Shown here piece after piece: positions 51,628 through 60,440 of a DNA stretch of 64,000 bases. The notes below the pieces were generated by a model. That model worked only from the letters and a program-made list of their open reading frames with translations, was not told the DNA's origin and ran no database searches. The DNA is from Paramixta manurensis (GTDB lineage Bacteria; Pseudomonadota; Gammaproteobacteria; Enterobacterales; Enterobacteriaceae): the NCBI RefSeq assembly GCF_013285385.1, contig NZ_CP054212.1, positions 4,154,001-4,218,000 of the forward strand, in the 5' to 3' direction. The first letter of the stretch is position 1; each line of letters begins with the position of its first letter. A program made the translations under genes and the position numbers.

Positions 51628-52884
51628 TCATTTGTAGGTCTTGTAGTTCAGTGAGGAAATTTGCATTTTTATAATGACGCCGTTTTTAAAGAAGTAATTC
51701 ATTACGGTCAGCGACAATAACTCAATGATAAAAACGCTCCATGCCGCGCCAGATAAACCAAAGCCGTGGATCAAGCCATACGACAGGGGTAAACCAATCA
51801 GCATTAAACAGACGATTTTTATCAACAAATAATTAAAGCCACCCTCTTTAACAATGTAACGGTATGCCACCGTTCCCATTGCGGAGAGGCTGGTTGCCAC
51901 TGAGAGCAACGTAACGAGACTTCCTGATTGTGTGTAGTGGTGCCCGTATAACATTACGATAATCTTCTCGCCATACAGAAAGATGAAAAGAAGCATTAAT
52001 AGCGAGACGATCATGACATAGCCATTCAACTTTGCCGTTAATTTCAAGGCTACATCCGGCCGCTCTCTAAAAATTTCAGTAAAACTTGATGTAATAAGAG
52101 CCAAAGGAATAAATATCCATGAGGCTGAAATGGTGTTTGCAGCAGCGAACAGGCCGAGATCCTGTGCCGAACCAACACCAACTAAGAAAAACTGTGCCAT
52201 TTTTACCTGTATCGATATAAAAATACTGGATATTGCCAACGGCAAGCCGGCATACAGTAAATAACGCAAATAGAGGCTGCGTTTTCTTCCGGAGACCGCT
52301 AATTCACGATTCCCCCGATAAAAGGTATAACGCTTAATTAAATAAGGAACTAACGTTACTGAAATAATAGACAGCGTCAGCCATGACGGATTAAGCCGCC
52401 ACCAGGCGATAGAGAAGCTGATAGCAAAACTGAGCAGCATACCAACCGAGTTTGCTACCGTATTCAGTCGCGATGCCAGTCGGGCGTTATTGTAGACGCT
52501 AAAAGTATCTTGGGTAACAAACAACGCTGAAAAAAATGAGGCCAGCGAAAACAAAAGGAAATTCTGCTTCATGCTATATCCTACCCATGCTAATACGGGT
52601 AGCGACAGCGCCAGCAAAATTGTCATACGCATTTTTTTTGCAACGCTCATCAAGCGAATGCCTTTGTGTGCGCTTTTACTTAAGTGCTTAAAAAGTATGG
52701 TTTCAGTACCAAAAATCGCTACCGTTTGAACCACCGAAAAAACCGATGCAGAAAAAGCGATCTGGCCAAAGATGGATGGCCCGAAGGATTTTGCCACGTA
52801 TGAAGTAACAAAAACTACGCCAAAAACAGAGACAATCTTTTCTGACATCATCCACGCAGCATTAGACATTACACTGTATTTCAT
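51628..52884 (-). CDS. Wzx-like polysaccharide flippase
   Basis: A 418-residue membrane protein of the polysaccharide transporter (MATE/MOP) superfamily with about twelve to fourteen hydrophobic segments. The start SNAAWMMSEKIVSVFGVVFVTSYVAKSFGPSIFGQIAFSAS is typical of Wzx proteins that flip lipid-linked sugars across the inner membrane. AGGA lies before the ATG at 52884; an ATG 45 bp upstream has no proper spacing. Codon use and AT content differ from the flanking housekeeping genes, in keeping with transfer. It is first in a two-gene unit with the ATP-grasp gene. Confidence 0.87.
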   Translation of the reverse strand: MKYSVMSNAAWMMSEKIVSVFGVVFVTSYVAKSFGPSIFGQIAFSASVFSVVQTVAIFGTETILFKHLSKSAHKGIRLMSVAKKMRMTILLALSLPVLAWVGYSMKQNFLLFSLASFFSALFVTQDTFSVYNNARLASRLNTVANSVGMLLSFAISFSIAWWRLNPSWLTLSIISVTLVPYLIKRYTFYRGNRELAVSGRKRSLYLRYLLYAGLPLAISSIFISIQVKMAQFFLVGVGSAQDLGLFAAANTISASWIFIPLALITSSFTEIFRERPDVALKLTAKLNGYVMIVSLLMLLFIFLYGEKIIVMLYGHHYTQSGSLVTLLSVATSLSAMGTVAYRYIVKEGGFNYLLIKIVCLMLIGLPLSYGLIHGFGLSGAAWSVFIIELLSLTVMNYFFKNGVIIKMQISSLNYKTYK

Positions 52885-53410
52885 CGACGCATCCTTTGTG
52901 TTTTCTACTACATGCCGCTTTACAGACATCCTTGTTTACTACTGAAAACTGTGCACTATGAGCGCAGGTAAAAATTGAGATAATTTCTCTTTCGGCCAGG
53001 TTAACTTGATTAATTATTGGTTTTAACTCTGGCCACTTTGTGGGGAATTAAGACAACCGCCCCTTGTTTTTATCGGACAAACAGCGTCAACGTTAATAAT
53101 TTGAATTAAACATGGCACGAAACGACTATTTTGTAAAAAACCGCACCCGGGCCATTTTTGAGTCGTGACGTTATCTATCGTTACTGTCTATCGAATCTAT
53201 AACAAAAACCTACATTGAGAAAGTCAACCCAACCCAAACCAAACAAAATAAGACAAATCTCATCACACTATTTCACCAGTATAATTTAACTTATCTCGTG
53301 CAATTTAAAACCAGCACTTAAACACATTGAATAAATATTCCACTTTTACAGTGCCAAATATTATCACAGTGTTTCTCATCCATTCATTGATTAGAAAGGT
53401 AAGAGCTTTT
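52885..53410. other. AT-rich gap between flippase and IS3-type ORF
   Basis: 526 bp with no recognisable gene. It must hold the promoter of the flippase/ATP-grasp unit. A C/A-rich run near 53227-53250 was noted, but no repeat, operator or ops/JUMPstart element was found. Confidence 0.4.
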
Positions 53411-53806
53411 ATGAGGAAGTCACGATATAGCGAAGAGCAAATCACCAGTGCGATTAAAGCTTCAGAATGTGGCGTTAAAGTGAAGGAGATCTGCGATGAA
53501 CTAGGGATATCAGAGGCAACATTCTATAGCTGGAAAAAGAAATACTCGGGCTTATCTTCAGAAGAAGGAAGGAAAATCAAAGCATTAGAGGAGAAAGTAC
53601 AATCATTATTGCGCGAACTACAATCGTTAAATGATGATAAAGAGATGCTGCAAAGCGTGCTTAAAACCTTTTTCACTACCGATGATAAACGCCAAGCCGT
53701 TAATTTTCTGCAAAATACATACGACATTGGCACGCGCAGGAGTTGCCGATTAGTGGCGATTAGCCGCAGTGTTTATCACTATCCCGATCAGGTGGATAAA
53801 CAATAG
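53411..53806 (+). pseudogene. Truncated IS3-family transposase ORF (OrfA with OrfB start)
   Basis: 131 residues. The N-terminus is an IS3-type OrfA helix-turn-helix (SRYSEEQITSAIKASECGVK, then CDELGISEATFYSWKKKY), followed by a leucine-zipper-like helix (ALEEKVQSLLRELQSLNDDKEMLQ). From about residue 97 it continues in the same frame into sequence like the start of OrfB (KRQAVNFLQNTYDIGTRRSCRLVAISRSVYHY) and then stops. The DDE catalytic domain is missing. No inverted ends were found. It can bind DNA in principle but cannot transpose. Confidence 0.8.
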
Positions 53807-54505
53807 GCTGTTTTTTTACACGGTATAAATAAGATTATTCCTTGTGATTAACGATGTGCGTTTTTAATTAAAGATCCGGTGAATTAACATAAAATATAAT
53901 TATGCTCTGATGTTTTAACCATTGAGTTTCGCCCCTCTTTGTCATTAACTGCAGCACACACTTTTAAATTCCGTAAATATCAAACCATTCGCGACACACT
54001 TACTCGGTTAAACGAGTAAGTGCCGTCGATCCTTAGTTTACCTTAGTTTAACCTTCAGGCTCTGGCGCGTAAAAACGCGTTAGCAAAGGTGAACAGTCAG
54101 TTTGGCCAGCTTATCAGACTGGCGTGGCAAATGAGATTCAAAAAGCCTTCCCGGCGGAACCTTGCCGTTCGACCACAGTGTTAGCATCATTAACGAAACC
54201 CGCTTAAATAAACCCTTTAGTATTGCTTACCACTTACCGTGCTTCATACGCAAACGGCTGGCTTCAAACCGCCTCATAGTTGTCAGTGATTTAACTATTC
54301 GCCATCTCACTGGCGGTTTACCCTCATTGGGGAGGCCGGTAACTTTATCTAATCCTGGCTCATGTCCCCAACAAATATGCAGGTTTATCGCCAAGCCTAT
54401 TCAGTAGCGTCGGTTGACCTTCCGCGTGCAGTGCAGGATTCGATAAGCGCCCTTTGTTGGCGACGGCGGGAGGAGAGAGATGACAAACATCGTTAAACAT
54501 CCAGT
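53807..54505. other. Gap between the IS3-type ORF and ssb
   Basis: About 700 bp with no convincing gene. It holds a 10-bp perfect inverted repeat, CACTTACTCG / CGAGTAAGTG with a 6-nt loop (53997-54022), and a TTGGGGAGGCCGGTAAC stretch near 54327 related to the repeat at 12987. The rest looks like decayed accessory sequence. Confidence 0.45.
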
Positions 54506-54540
54506 CAAAACAATAAGGCCCCGCGAGTGCGAGGCCTTAT
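54506..54540 (-). terminator. Terminator of ssb
   Basis: The stem ATAAGGCC / GGCCTTAT with an inner CGC/GCG pairing is followed in the ssb direction by TGTTTTG. It lies 40 bp past the ssb stop. Confidence 0.8.
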
Positions 54541-54580
54541 CTTCAAACGTCAAACATTCCAGCGATACCTGAGGCGAACC

Positions 54581-55117
54581 TTAGAACGGAATGTCGTCAT
54601 CAAAATCCATCGGGGGTTCATTATTCGCCGGGGCGCTTGGTTGCTGCTGCTGCGGACGAGACTGCGCGCCGCCGCTGAACTGGTTACCGCCCTGCTGCTG
54701 CGGCTGCTGCGGTTGGCCCCAACCGTTATTATTGTTCTGACCGCCGCCCGCCGGTGCGCCACCGCCCTGACGGCCGCCCAGCATCTGCATGGTGCCGCCA
54801 ACGTTGACCACCACTTCAGTGGTGTAACGTTCCTGGCCACTCTGATCCTGCCACTTACGCGTTTGCAGAGCGCCTTCAATATATACCTGAGAGCCTTTAC
54901 GCAGGTACTCGCCCGCCACTTCCGCCAGCTTGCCGAACAACACCACGCGGTGCCATTCCGTTTTCTCTTTGGTTTCGCCGGTTTGCTTGTCACGCCAGCT
55001 TTCGGAGGTGGCCAGAGTAATGTTGGCAACCGCACCGCCATTCGGCATGTAACGGACTTCCGGATCCTGACCCAGATTTCCGACAAGAATCACTTTGTTA
55101 ACGCCCCTGCTGGCCAT
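54581..55117 (-). CDS. ssb: Single-stranded DNA-binding protein
   Basis: A 178-residue SSB, the same length as E. coli. The OB-fold domain spans about 1-112 (MASRGVNKVILVGNLGQDPEVRY, WHRVVLFGKLAEVA). A Gly/Gln/Pro-rich linker follows, ending in the acidic tip MDFDDDIPF that binds partner proteins. GGGAG lies 8 nt before the ATG at 55117; a second ATG two codons upstream is less well spaced. It is divergent from uvrA and shares a LexA box with it. Confidence 0.97.
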   Translation of the reverse strand: MASRGVNKVILVGNLGQDPEVRYMPNGGAVANITLATSESWRDKQTGETKEKTEWHRVVLFGKLAEVAGEYLRKGSQVYIEGALQTRKWQDQSGQERYTTEVVVNVGGTMQMLGGRQGGGAPAGGGQNNNNGWGQPQQPQQQGGNQFSGGAQSRPQQQQPSAPANNEPPMDFDDDIPF

Positions 55118-55242
55118 GTTCATGTCTCCCGATGAGTATTTACTAAAAGTCTAAACGGCGAATTCTAACACGCCACCGTGTTGGATCATACTTTCGTTCT
55201 GGCTCTCACTAATGATCCGCTGCTTGCAGAGTTGCAATCAGG

Positions 55243-55262
55243 TACTGGATATTCATTCAGGT
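55243..55262. promoter_or_regulatory. LexA (SOS) box between ssb and uvrA
   Basis: TACTGGATATTCATTCAGGT contains CTG-N10-CAG and differs from the E. coli uvrA/ssb SOS box by one base. It lies 83 bp upstream of uvrA. Confidence 0.92.
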
Positions 55263-55345
55263 TTTTTTATGCCATAATGACATGTTTCGTTCTGGCCATG
55301 CCGGGCACAGGCATGGTGAGGTCTGCGTTAATCCGGGAAATGTGA

Positions 55346-58174
55346 ATGGATAAGATCGAAGTCCGGGGTGCCCGCACCCATAATTTGAAAAATATCAACC
55401 TGATCATCCCTCGCGACAAACTGATCGTTGTTACCGGATTGTCAGGTTCCGGTAAATCCTCGCTGGCGTTTGACACGCTGTATGCTGAAGGGCAGCGCCG
55501 TTACGTGGAATCGCTCTCCGCTTATGCGCGCCAATTTCTCTCCTTAATGGAGAAACCGGATGTCGACCACATTGAAGGCTTGTCACCGGCAATCTCAATC
55601 GAGCAGAAATCGACCTCGCACAATCCGCGTTCTACCGTTGGGACCATTACTGAAATCCACGACTATTTGCGTCTGTTATTCGCACGCGTGGGTGAGCCGC
55701 GTTGCCCGGATCATGATGTCCCTCTCGCGGCGCAGACCGTCAGCCAAATGGTGGATAATGTGCTGGCGCAGCCAGAAGGCGCGCGTTTAATGCTGCTAGC
55801 GCCGGTGGTTAAAGAACGTAAAGGCGAACATACCAAAACGCTAGAAAATCTGGCGACGCAGGGCTATATCCGCGCGCGTATTGATGGCGAAGTTTGCGAT
55901 CTGTCCGATCCACCGAAGTTAGAGCTACAGAAAAAGCACACCATTGAAGTGGTGGTGGATCGCTTTAAGGTACGTGAAGATTTGGCGACCCGTCTCGCCG
56001 AGTCGTTCGAAACCGCGCTGGAGCTCTCCGGCGGCACCGCGATTGTCGCCGATATGGATGACGACAAAGCGGAGGAGCTGTTGTTCTCAGCGAACTTCGC
56101 CTGCCCGATCTGTGGCTACAGTATGAGTGAGTTAGAACCACGGTTGTTTTCATTTAACAACCCGGCAGGCGCCTGCCCAACCTGCGACGGCTTAGGCGTA
56201 CAGCAATATTTCGATCCGGATCGGGTGGTGCAAAACCCCGAGTTATCGCTGGCTGGCGGCGCGATCCGCGGTTGGGATCGGCGCAACTTCTACTACTTCC
56301 AGATGCTACGCTCGCTGGCGGATCATCTCGATTTTGATATCGAAGCGCCGTTCAATTCGATCGATGAGAAAGCTCGTAACGTGATCCTCTATGGTTCCGG
56401 CAAAGAAACTATCGAGTTCAAATACATTAACGATCGCGGCGATACCTCGATCCGCCGTCATCCATTTGAAGGCGTGCTGCACAATATGGAACGCCGCTAT
56501 AAAGAAACGGAGTCGTCGGCGGTACGAGAAGATCTGGCGAAATTTATCAGTAACCGCGCCTGCGCGAGCTGCGAAGGGACGCGTTTGCGTCGCGAAGCGC
56601 GCCATGTGTTTGTCGAGAACACCACGCTGCCGACCATTTCGGATATGAGCATCGGCCATGCGATGGATTTCTTTCATAACCTGAAACTCAGCGGTCAGCG
56701 GGCGAAAATTGCCGAAAAGGTGCTGAAAGAGATTGGCGATCGCCTGAAGTTCCTGGTTAACGTTGGTCTAAATTATCTGTCCATGTCACGCTCCGCCGAA
56801 ACGCTTTCCGGCGGTGAGGCGCAGCGTATTCGCCTGGCTAGCCAAATCGGCGCCGGCCTGGTGGGCGTAATGTACGTATTGGATGAACCATCAATCGGCT
56901 TGCACCAGCGCGATAACGAACGTCTGCTAGAGACGTTAGTCCATCTGCGCGATCTCGGTAATACGGTGATTGTGGTCGAACATGATGAGGATGCGATTCG
57001 CGCCGCCGACCATGTTATTGATATTGGTCCCGGCGCTGGCGTACACGGTGGTCAGATTGTCGCCGAAGGCACCATTGACGATATTATGGCGCAGCCCGAT
57101 TCGTTAACCGGCCAATACCTGAGCGGTAAACGTGAAATCGCGATTCCACCACAGCGTGTACCTGCCGATCCGAATAAAGTGCTGAAGCTGACCGGCGCGC
57201 GCGGTAATAATCTGAAGGATGTGACTTTAACGCTACCGGTGGGTCTGTTTAGCTGCATCACCGGCGTCTCCGGCTCCGGTAAATCGACCCTGATTAACGA
57301 TACGCTGTTTCCCCTTGCTCAGCGTCAATTGAATGGGGCGACCATTGCCGAACCGGCGCCTTATCGCGATATCAGCGGGATGGAACATTTCGATAAAGTG
57401 ATCGATATCGATCAGAGCCCGATCGGGCGTACGCCGCGTTCCAACCCTGCCACCTATACCGGCATTTTTACCCCGGTACGCGAACTGTTTGCTGGCGTTC
57501 CCGAAGCGCGTTCACGCGGATATAACCCCGGCCGCTTCAGCTTCAACGTGCGCGGCGGGCGTTGTGAAGCCTGCCAGGGCGATGGCGTGATTAAAGTTGA
57601 AATGCACTTTTTGCCGGATATTTATGTGCCGTGCGATCAGTGTAAAGGTAAGCGCTATAACCGCGAAACGCTGGAGATTAAGTACAAAGGCAAAAGCATT
57701 CACGAAGTGTTGGAGATGACCATTGAGGAAGCACGCGAGTTTTTCGATGCGGTGCCGGCGCTGGCGCGTAAACTGCAAACGCTGATGGATGTTGGTCTAT
57801 CCTATATCCGCTTAGGGCAGTCAGCGACCACGCTTTCCGGCGGTGAAGCCCAGCGTGTGAAGCTGGCGCGTGAACTCTCGAAGCGCGGTACCGGTCAGAC
57901 GCTCTATATTCTGGATGAGCCCACCACCGGGCTACACTTTGCCGATATTCAGCAGCTTCTGGAAGTTTTGCATCAGTTACGCGATCAGGGTAATACCATC
58001 GTGGTGATTGAACACAACCTGGACGTGATTAAGACCGCAGACTGGATAGTCGATCTCGGCCCCGAAGGGGGAAGCGGCGGCGGTGAGATACTGGTTTCAG
58101 GCACCCCTGAAACGGTAGCTCAGTGTGAGCAATCACATACCGCGCGTTTCCTTAAACCTCTACTGACACGATAG
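55346..58174 (+). CDS. uvrA: Excinuclease ABC subunit A
   Basis: A 942-residue damage-recognition ATPase of nucleotide excision repair (E. coli 940). Two ABC modules: Walker A GLSGSGKSS near 31-39 and GVSGSGKST near 640-648; signatures LSGGEAQRIRLA and LSGGEAQRVKLA. Zinc fingers CPICGYSM...CPTCDGLG and CEACQGDGVIKVEMHF...CDQCKGKRY are complete. It works with UvrB and UvrC, encoded elsewhere. It is SOS-induced through the upstream LexA box. Confidence 0.98.
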   Translation: MDKIEVRGARTHNLKNINLIIPRDKLIVVTGLSGSGKSSLAFDTLYAEGQRRYVESLSAYARQFLSLMEKPDVDHIEGLSPAISIEQKSTSHNPRSTVGTITEIHDYLRLLFARVGEPRCPDHDVPLAAQTVSQMVDNVLAQPEGARLMLLAPVVKERKGEHTKTLENLATQGYIRARIDGEVCDLSDPPKLELQKKHTIEVVVDRFKVREDLATRLAESFETALELSGGTAIVADMDDDKAEELLFSANFACPICGYSMSELEPRLFSFNNPAGACPTCDGLGVQQYFDPDRVVQNPELSLAGGAIRGWDRRNFYYFQMLRSLADHLDFDIEAPFNSIDEKARNVILYGSGKETIEFKYINDRGDTSIRRHPFEGVLHNMERRYKETESSAVREDLAKFISNRACASCEGTRLRREARHVFVENTTLPTISDMSIGHAMDFFHNLKLSGQRAKIAEKVLKEIGDRLKFLVNVGLNYLSMSRSAETLSGGEAQRIRLASQIGAGLVGVMYVLDEPSIGLHQRDNERLLETLVHLRDLGNTVIVVEHDEDAIRAADHVIDIGPGAGVHGGQIVAEGTIDDIMAQPDSLTGQYLSGKREIAIPPQRVPADPNKVLKLTGARGNNLKDVTLTLPVGLFSCITGVSGSGKSTLINDTLFPLAQRQLNGATIAEPAPYRDISGMEHFDKVIDIDQSPIGRTPRSNPATYTGIFTPVRELFAGVPEARSRGYNPGRFSFNVRGGRCEACQGDGVIKVEMHFLPDIYVPCDQCKGKRYNRETLEIKYKGKSIHEVLEMTIEEAREFFDAVPALARKLQTLMDVGLSYIRLGQSATTLSGGEAQRVKLARELSKRGTGQTLYILDEPTTGLHFADIQQLLEVLHQLRDQGNTIVVIEHNLDVIKTADWIVDLGPEGGSGGGEILVSGTPETVAQCEQSHTARFLKPLLTR

Positions 58175-58192
58175 GTCTCTTTCCGTGCCCTG

Positions 58193-58227
58193 CGCCGTTC
58201 AGCCTTATCAATGAAGGTTGAACGGCG
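58193..58227 (+). terminator. Hairpin downstream of uvrA
   Basis: The 14-bp arms CGCCGTTCAGCCTT and AAGGTTGAACGGCG pair with one G-T wobble around a 7-nt loop, 19 bp after the uvrA stop. There is no T-run, so its role as a terminator is uncertain. Confidence 0.5.
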
Positions 58228-58453
58228 TGCTCGCCCGCGACGGGTTTTGCAGACAAACTTGCAGAAACAGGCAAGATTTATACACATTCAGGCATACACG
58301 CCGCGCCATTCACTGTCTATTCTTAATGTTCCACATTTCTGCTTCTTCCGTTTTCTAACGGAGAGGCTGTCAGGGAAAAGTCCGGCGTTTGCCGCCACTG
58401 ACTTTGTCCATTTTTTAGCGTTTATTTCACGACACATTCTAACTGGAGTCACC

Positions 58454-59518
58454 ATGAATATTACGCATGCCTATGCGGCACAAGATGCGAAATCTAAACT
58501 TGCGCCATTCGACTATAAGCCGCGCGAACTGCGCGAGCATGATGTACAGCTTGAAGTCTTATTCTGCGGCGTTTGCCACTCTGACCTTCACCAGGCACGC
58601 AATGAATGGAAAAACACCGTGTTCCCGGTGGTACCCGGTCATGAAATTGTCGGCCGAGTCACTGCCGTGGGCGCGCATACCCACAAATACAAAGTCGGCG
58701 ATCTGGTAGGCGTAGGCTGTATGGTCGATTCCTGCCGTTCTTGTCCAAGCTGTGACGAAGGGCTGGAGCAGTATTGTGAAAATGGTTTCACCGGTACGTA
58801 TAACGGTGAAGATCGTCAAACCGGCGCCATTACTTATGGCGGTTATTCAACCGACATGATAGTGCATGAAGATTTTGTCCTGCGCGTACCGGAAAACCTC
58901 GACCCGGCAGGCGTTGCGCCACTGCTGTGCGCCGGGATCACGACTTACTCGCCGCTGCGTCATTGGGGCGTCGGCCCAGGCAAAAAGGTCGGCATCGTTG
59001 GCCTTGGCGGCTTGGGACATATGGGCGTAAAACTGGCCCATGCGATGGGTGCGCATGTGGTGCTGTTCACCACCTCGCCATCCAAAATTGAAGATGGCAA
59101 ACGTCTGGGCGCGGATGAAGTGGTGATTTCTAAAGATGCCGATCAAATGGCGCAGCATGCTAATAGCTTCGACTTCATTCTGAATACCGTCGCGGCGCAG
59201 CACGACCTGAACCCGTTTATTAACCTGCTGAAACGCGATGGTAATATGACACTGGTCGGCGCGCCGGAACATGATCATCCGTCACCGCACGTCTTTGACC
59301 TGATTTTCAAACGCCGTAGCGTCGCGGGTTCACTGATTGGCGGCATCGCCGAAACGCAGGAAATGCTCGATTTCTGCGGCAAGCACAACATTGTTTCCGA
59401 CATTGAACTGATCGATATGAATCAGATCAATGATGCTTACGAGCGTATGCTGAAGAGCGATGTGAAATATCGCTTTGTGATTGATATCGATAGCCTGCGC
59501 CAGGAAGCGGCAGCCTAA
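58454..59518 (+). CDS. Zinc-dependent alcohol dehydrogenase / aldehyde reductase (YahK-like)
   Basis: A 354-residue medium-chain dehydrogenase of the cinnamyl-alcohol dehydrogenase group. Catalytic zinc ligands are in CGVCHSD and GHEIVG; the structural zinc site is CRSCPSCDEGLEQYC. The nucleotide-binding motif is GLGGLGHMGVKLAHAMGAHVV, of the type that prefers NADP. E. coli YahK is the closest known relative and reduces a wide range of aldehydes. GGAG precedes the ATG at 58454; the frame from 58211 is longer but has no start signal. In E. coli no such gene lies between uvrA and yjbR. Confidence 0.9.
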   Translation: MNITHAYAAQDAKSKLAPFDYKPRELREHDVQLEVLFCGVCHSDLHQARNEWKNTVFPVVPGHEIVGRVTAVGAHTHKYKVGDLVGVGCMVDSCRSCPSCDEGLEQYCENGFTGTYNGEDRQTGAITYGGYSTDMIVHEDFVLRVPENLDPAGVAPLLCAGITTYSPLRHWGVGPGKKVGIVGLGGLGHMGVKLAHAMGAHVVLFTTSPSKIEDGKRLGADEVVISKDADQMAQHANSFDFILNTVAAQHDLNPFINLLKRDGNMTLVGAPEHDHPSPHVFDLIFKRRSVAGSLIGGIAETQEMLDFCGKHNIVSDIELIDMNQINDAYERMLKSDVKYRFVIDIDSLRQEAAA

Positions 59519-59528
59519 CGGTTACCTC

Positions 59529-59557
59529 GCTACGGGCGCTTCGCCCGTAGCACTCTT
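59529..59557 (+). terminator. Terminator of the alcohol dehydrogenase gene
   Basis: A perfect 10-bp stem, GCTACGGGCG / CGCCCGTAGC, with loop CTT is followed by ACTCTTTA. It lies 11 bp after the stop codon. Confidence 0.85.
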
Positions 59558-59564
59558 TACCCGG

Positions 59565-59912
59565 TTACCGATCGTGGTTAACGCCCGGATGATGGGTATC
59601 CAACGCCTGCTGTAACGAAGCATCCACCAAATAATAGATCTGCGAATCCTTCAGCGTGCCGTCAAGGTAGAGTGTGCTCCAGTGCGATTTATTCAGATGC
59701 TCGCCAGGAGAGACATCGCGATGCTGTTCACGCAACAAATCCGCCAGCGTCGGCGTGGTTTTAAGCGAAACCGCCGGGCGCCCTTTCACCTCATGCACCA
59801 TAGCGAATAGTACGTCATCCACCTTAATTTGCGTGGCTTTCCAGTCACTGTGAACATACTGTTCAGCGCCAGGTTTACTCATGCAGTAGGATAATAAATC
59901 TGAGGTTTTCAT
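59565..59912 (-). CDS. yjbR: MmcQ/YjbR family protein
   Basis: A 115-residue protein matching E. coli YjbR. It has the double-wing fold stretches YCMSKPGAEQYVHSDWKATQIKV, VSLKTTPTLADLLREQ and HLNKSHWSTLYLDG. A DNA-binding role has been proposed for the family; function is unproven. The ATG at 59912 lies 3 bp after the yjbQ stop, so the two are one operon. Confidence 0.92.
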   Translation of the reverse strand: MKTSDLLSYCMSKPGAEQYVHSDWKATQIKVDDVLFAMVHEVKGRPAVSLKTTPTLADLLREQHRDVSPGEHLNKSHWSTLYLDGTLKDSQIYYLVDASLQQALDTHHPGVNHDR

Positions 59913-59914
59913 CG

Positions 59915-60331
59915 TTATTCCCCTTGTAATGTTGCCACGATCCGACGTGAGCCGCCGCGAACCCGGTGCTCTCCCAGCCAAATCCCTTGCCACGTGCCTA
60001 ACACCAGACGCCCATGGTTCACCGGCAGCAATAGTGAAACGCCCAGCAACGACGATTTAATGTGGGCCGGCATGTCATCCGCGCCTTCATAATCATGCTG
60101 ATAAGGCGCATTTTCCGGAACTTGCCGCAAAAAGTGTTGTTCCATATCGTGACGCACCGTCTCATCGCAGTTTTCATTTAGCGTTAATGAGGCAGATGTA
60201 TGTTGCAACAGCAAATGTAGCAAACCGGTGCCAACCTCGCGTATAGCAGGCAGCCCGTTAACCACTTCATCGGTTATCAGGTGGAAACCGCGCGGCTTCG
60301 CGCTCAGCGAGAGTGTGTGTTGAGACCACAT
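59915..60331 (-). CDS. yjbQ: YjbQ, secondary thiamine-phosphate synthase-like protein
   Basis: A 138-residue UPF0047 protein, the same length as E. coli YjbQ. Conserved features: LLLQHTSASLTLNENCDETVRHDME and GTWQGIWLGEHRVRGGSRRI. A weak thiamine-phosphate synthase activity is known for E. coli YjbQ. It is paired with yjbR as in E. coli, but the neighbour aphA found there is missing. Confidence 0.93.
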   Translation of the reverse strand: MWSQHTLSLSAKPRGFHLITDEVVNGLPAIREVGTGLLHLLLQHTSASLTLNENCDETVRHDMEQHFLRQVPENAPYQHDYEGADDMPAHIKSSLLGVSLLLPVNHGRLVLGTWQGIWLGEHRVRGGSRRIVATLQGE

Positions 60332-60390
60332 GCAAACTCCTTTGAATAAATCATAAGGCTTAAGTGTGCGACATTTGGCGGCAAACCGGC

Positions 60391-60420
60391 AAAAAAAAAG
60401 CAGCGGAAAAGCCGCTGCTT
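60391..60420 (-). terminator. Terminator of tyrB
   Basis: In the tyrB direction the stem AAGCAGCGG / CCGCTGCTT runs into a long T-run (nine A residues on the plus strand). It lies about 20 bp past the stop. Confidence 0.92.
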
Positions 60421-60440
60421 AATGATTTTTACAGAATGGC

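Noticed and set aside
53411..53806. A complete insertion sequence
   Set aside because: No catalytic domain, terminal inverted repeats or target duplication could be found around the ORF.
54162..54407. An 81-codon gene in the gap before ssb
   Set aside because: No ribosome site, no recognisable domain, and composition like translated noncoding DNA.
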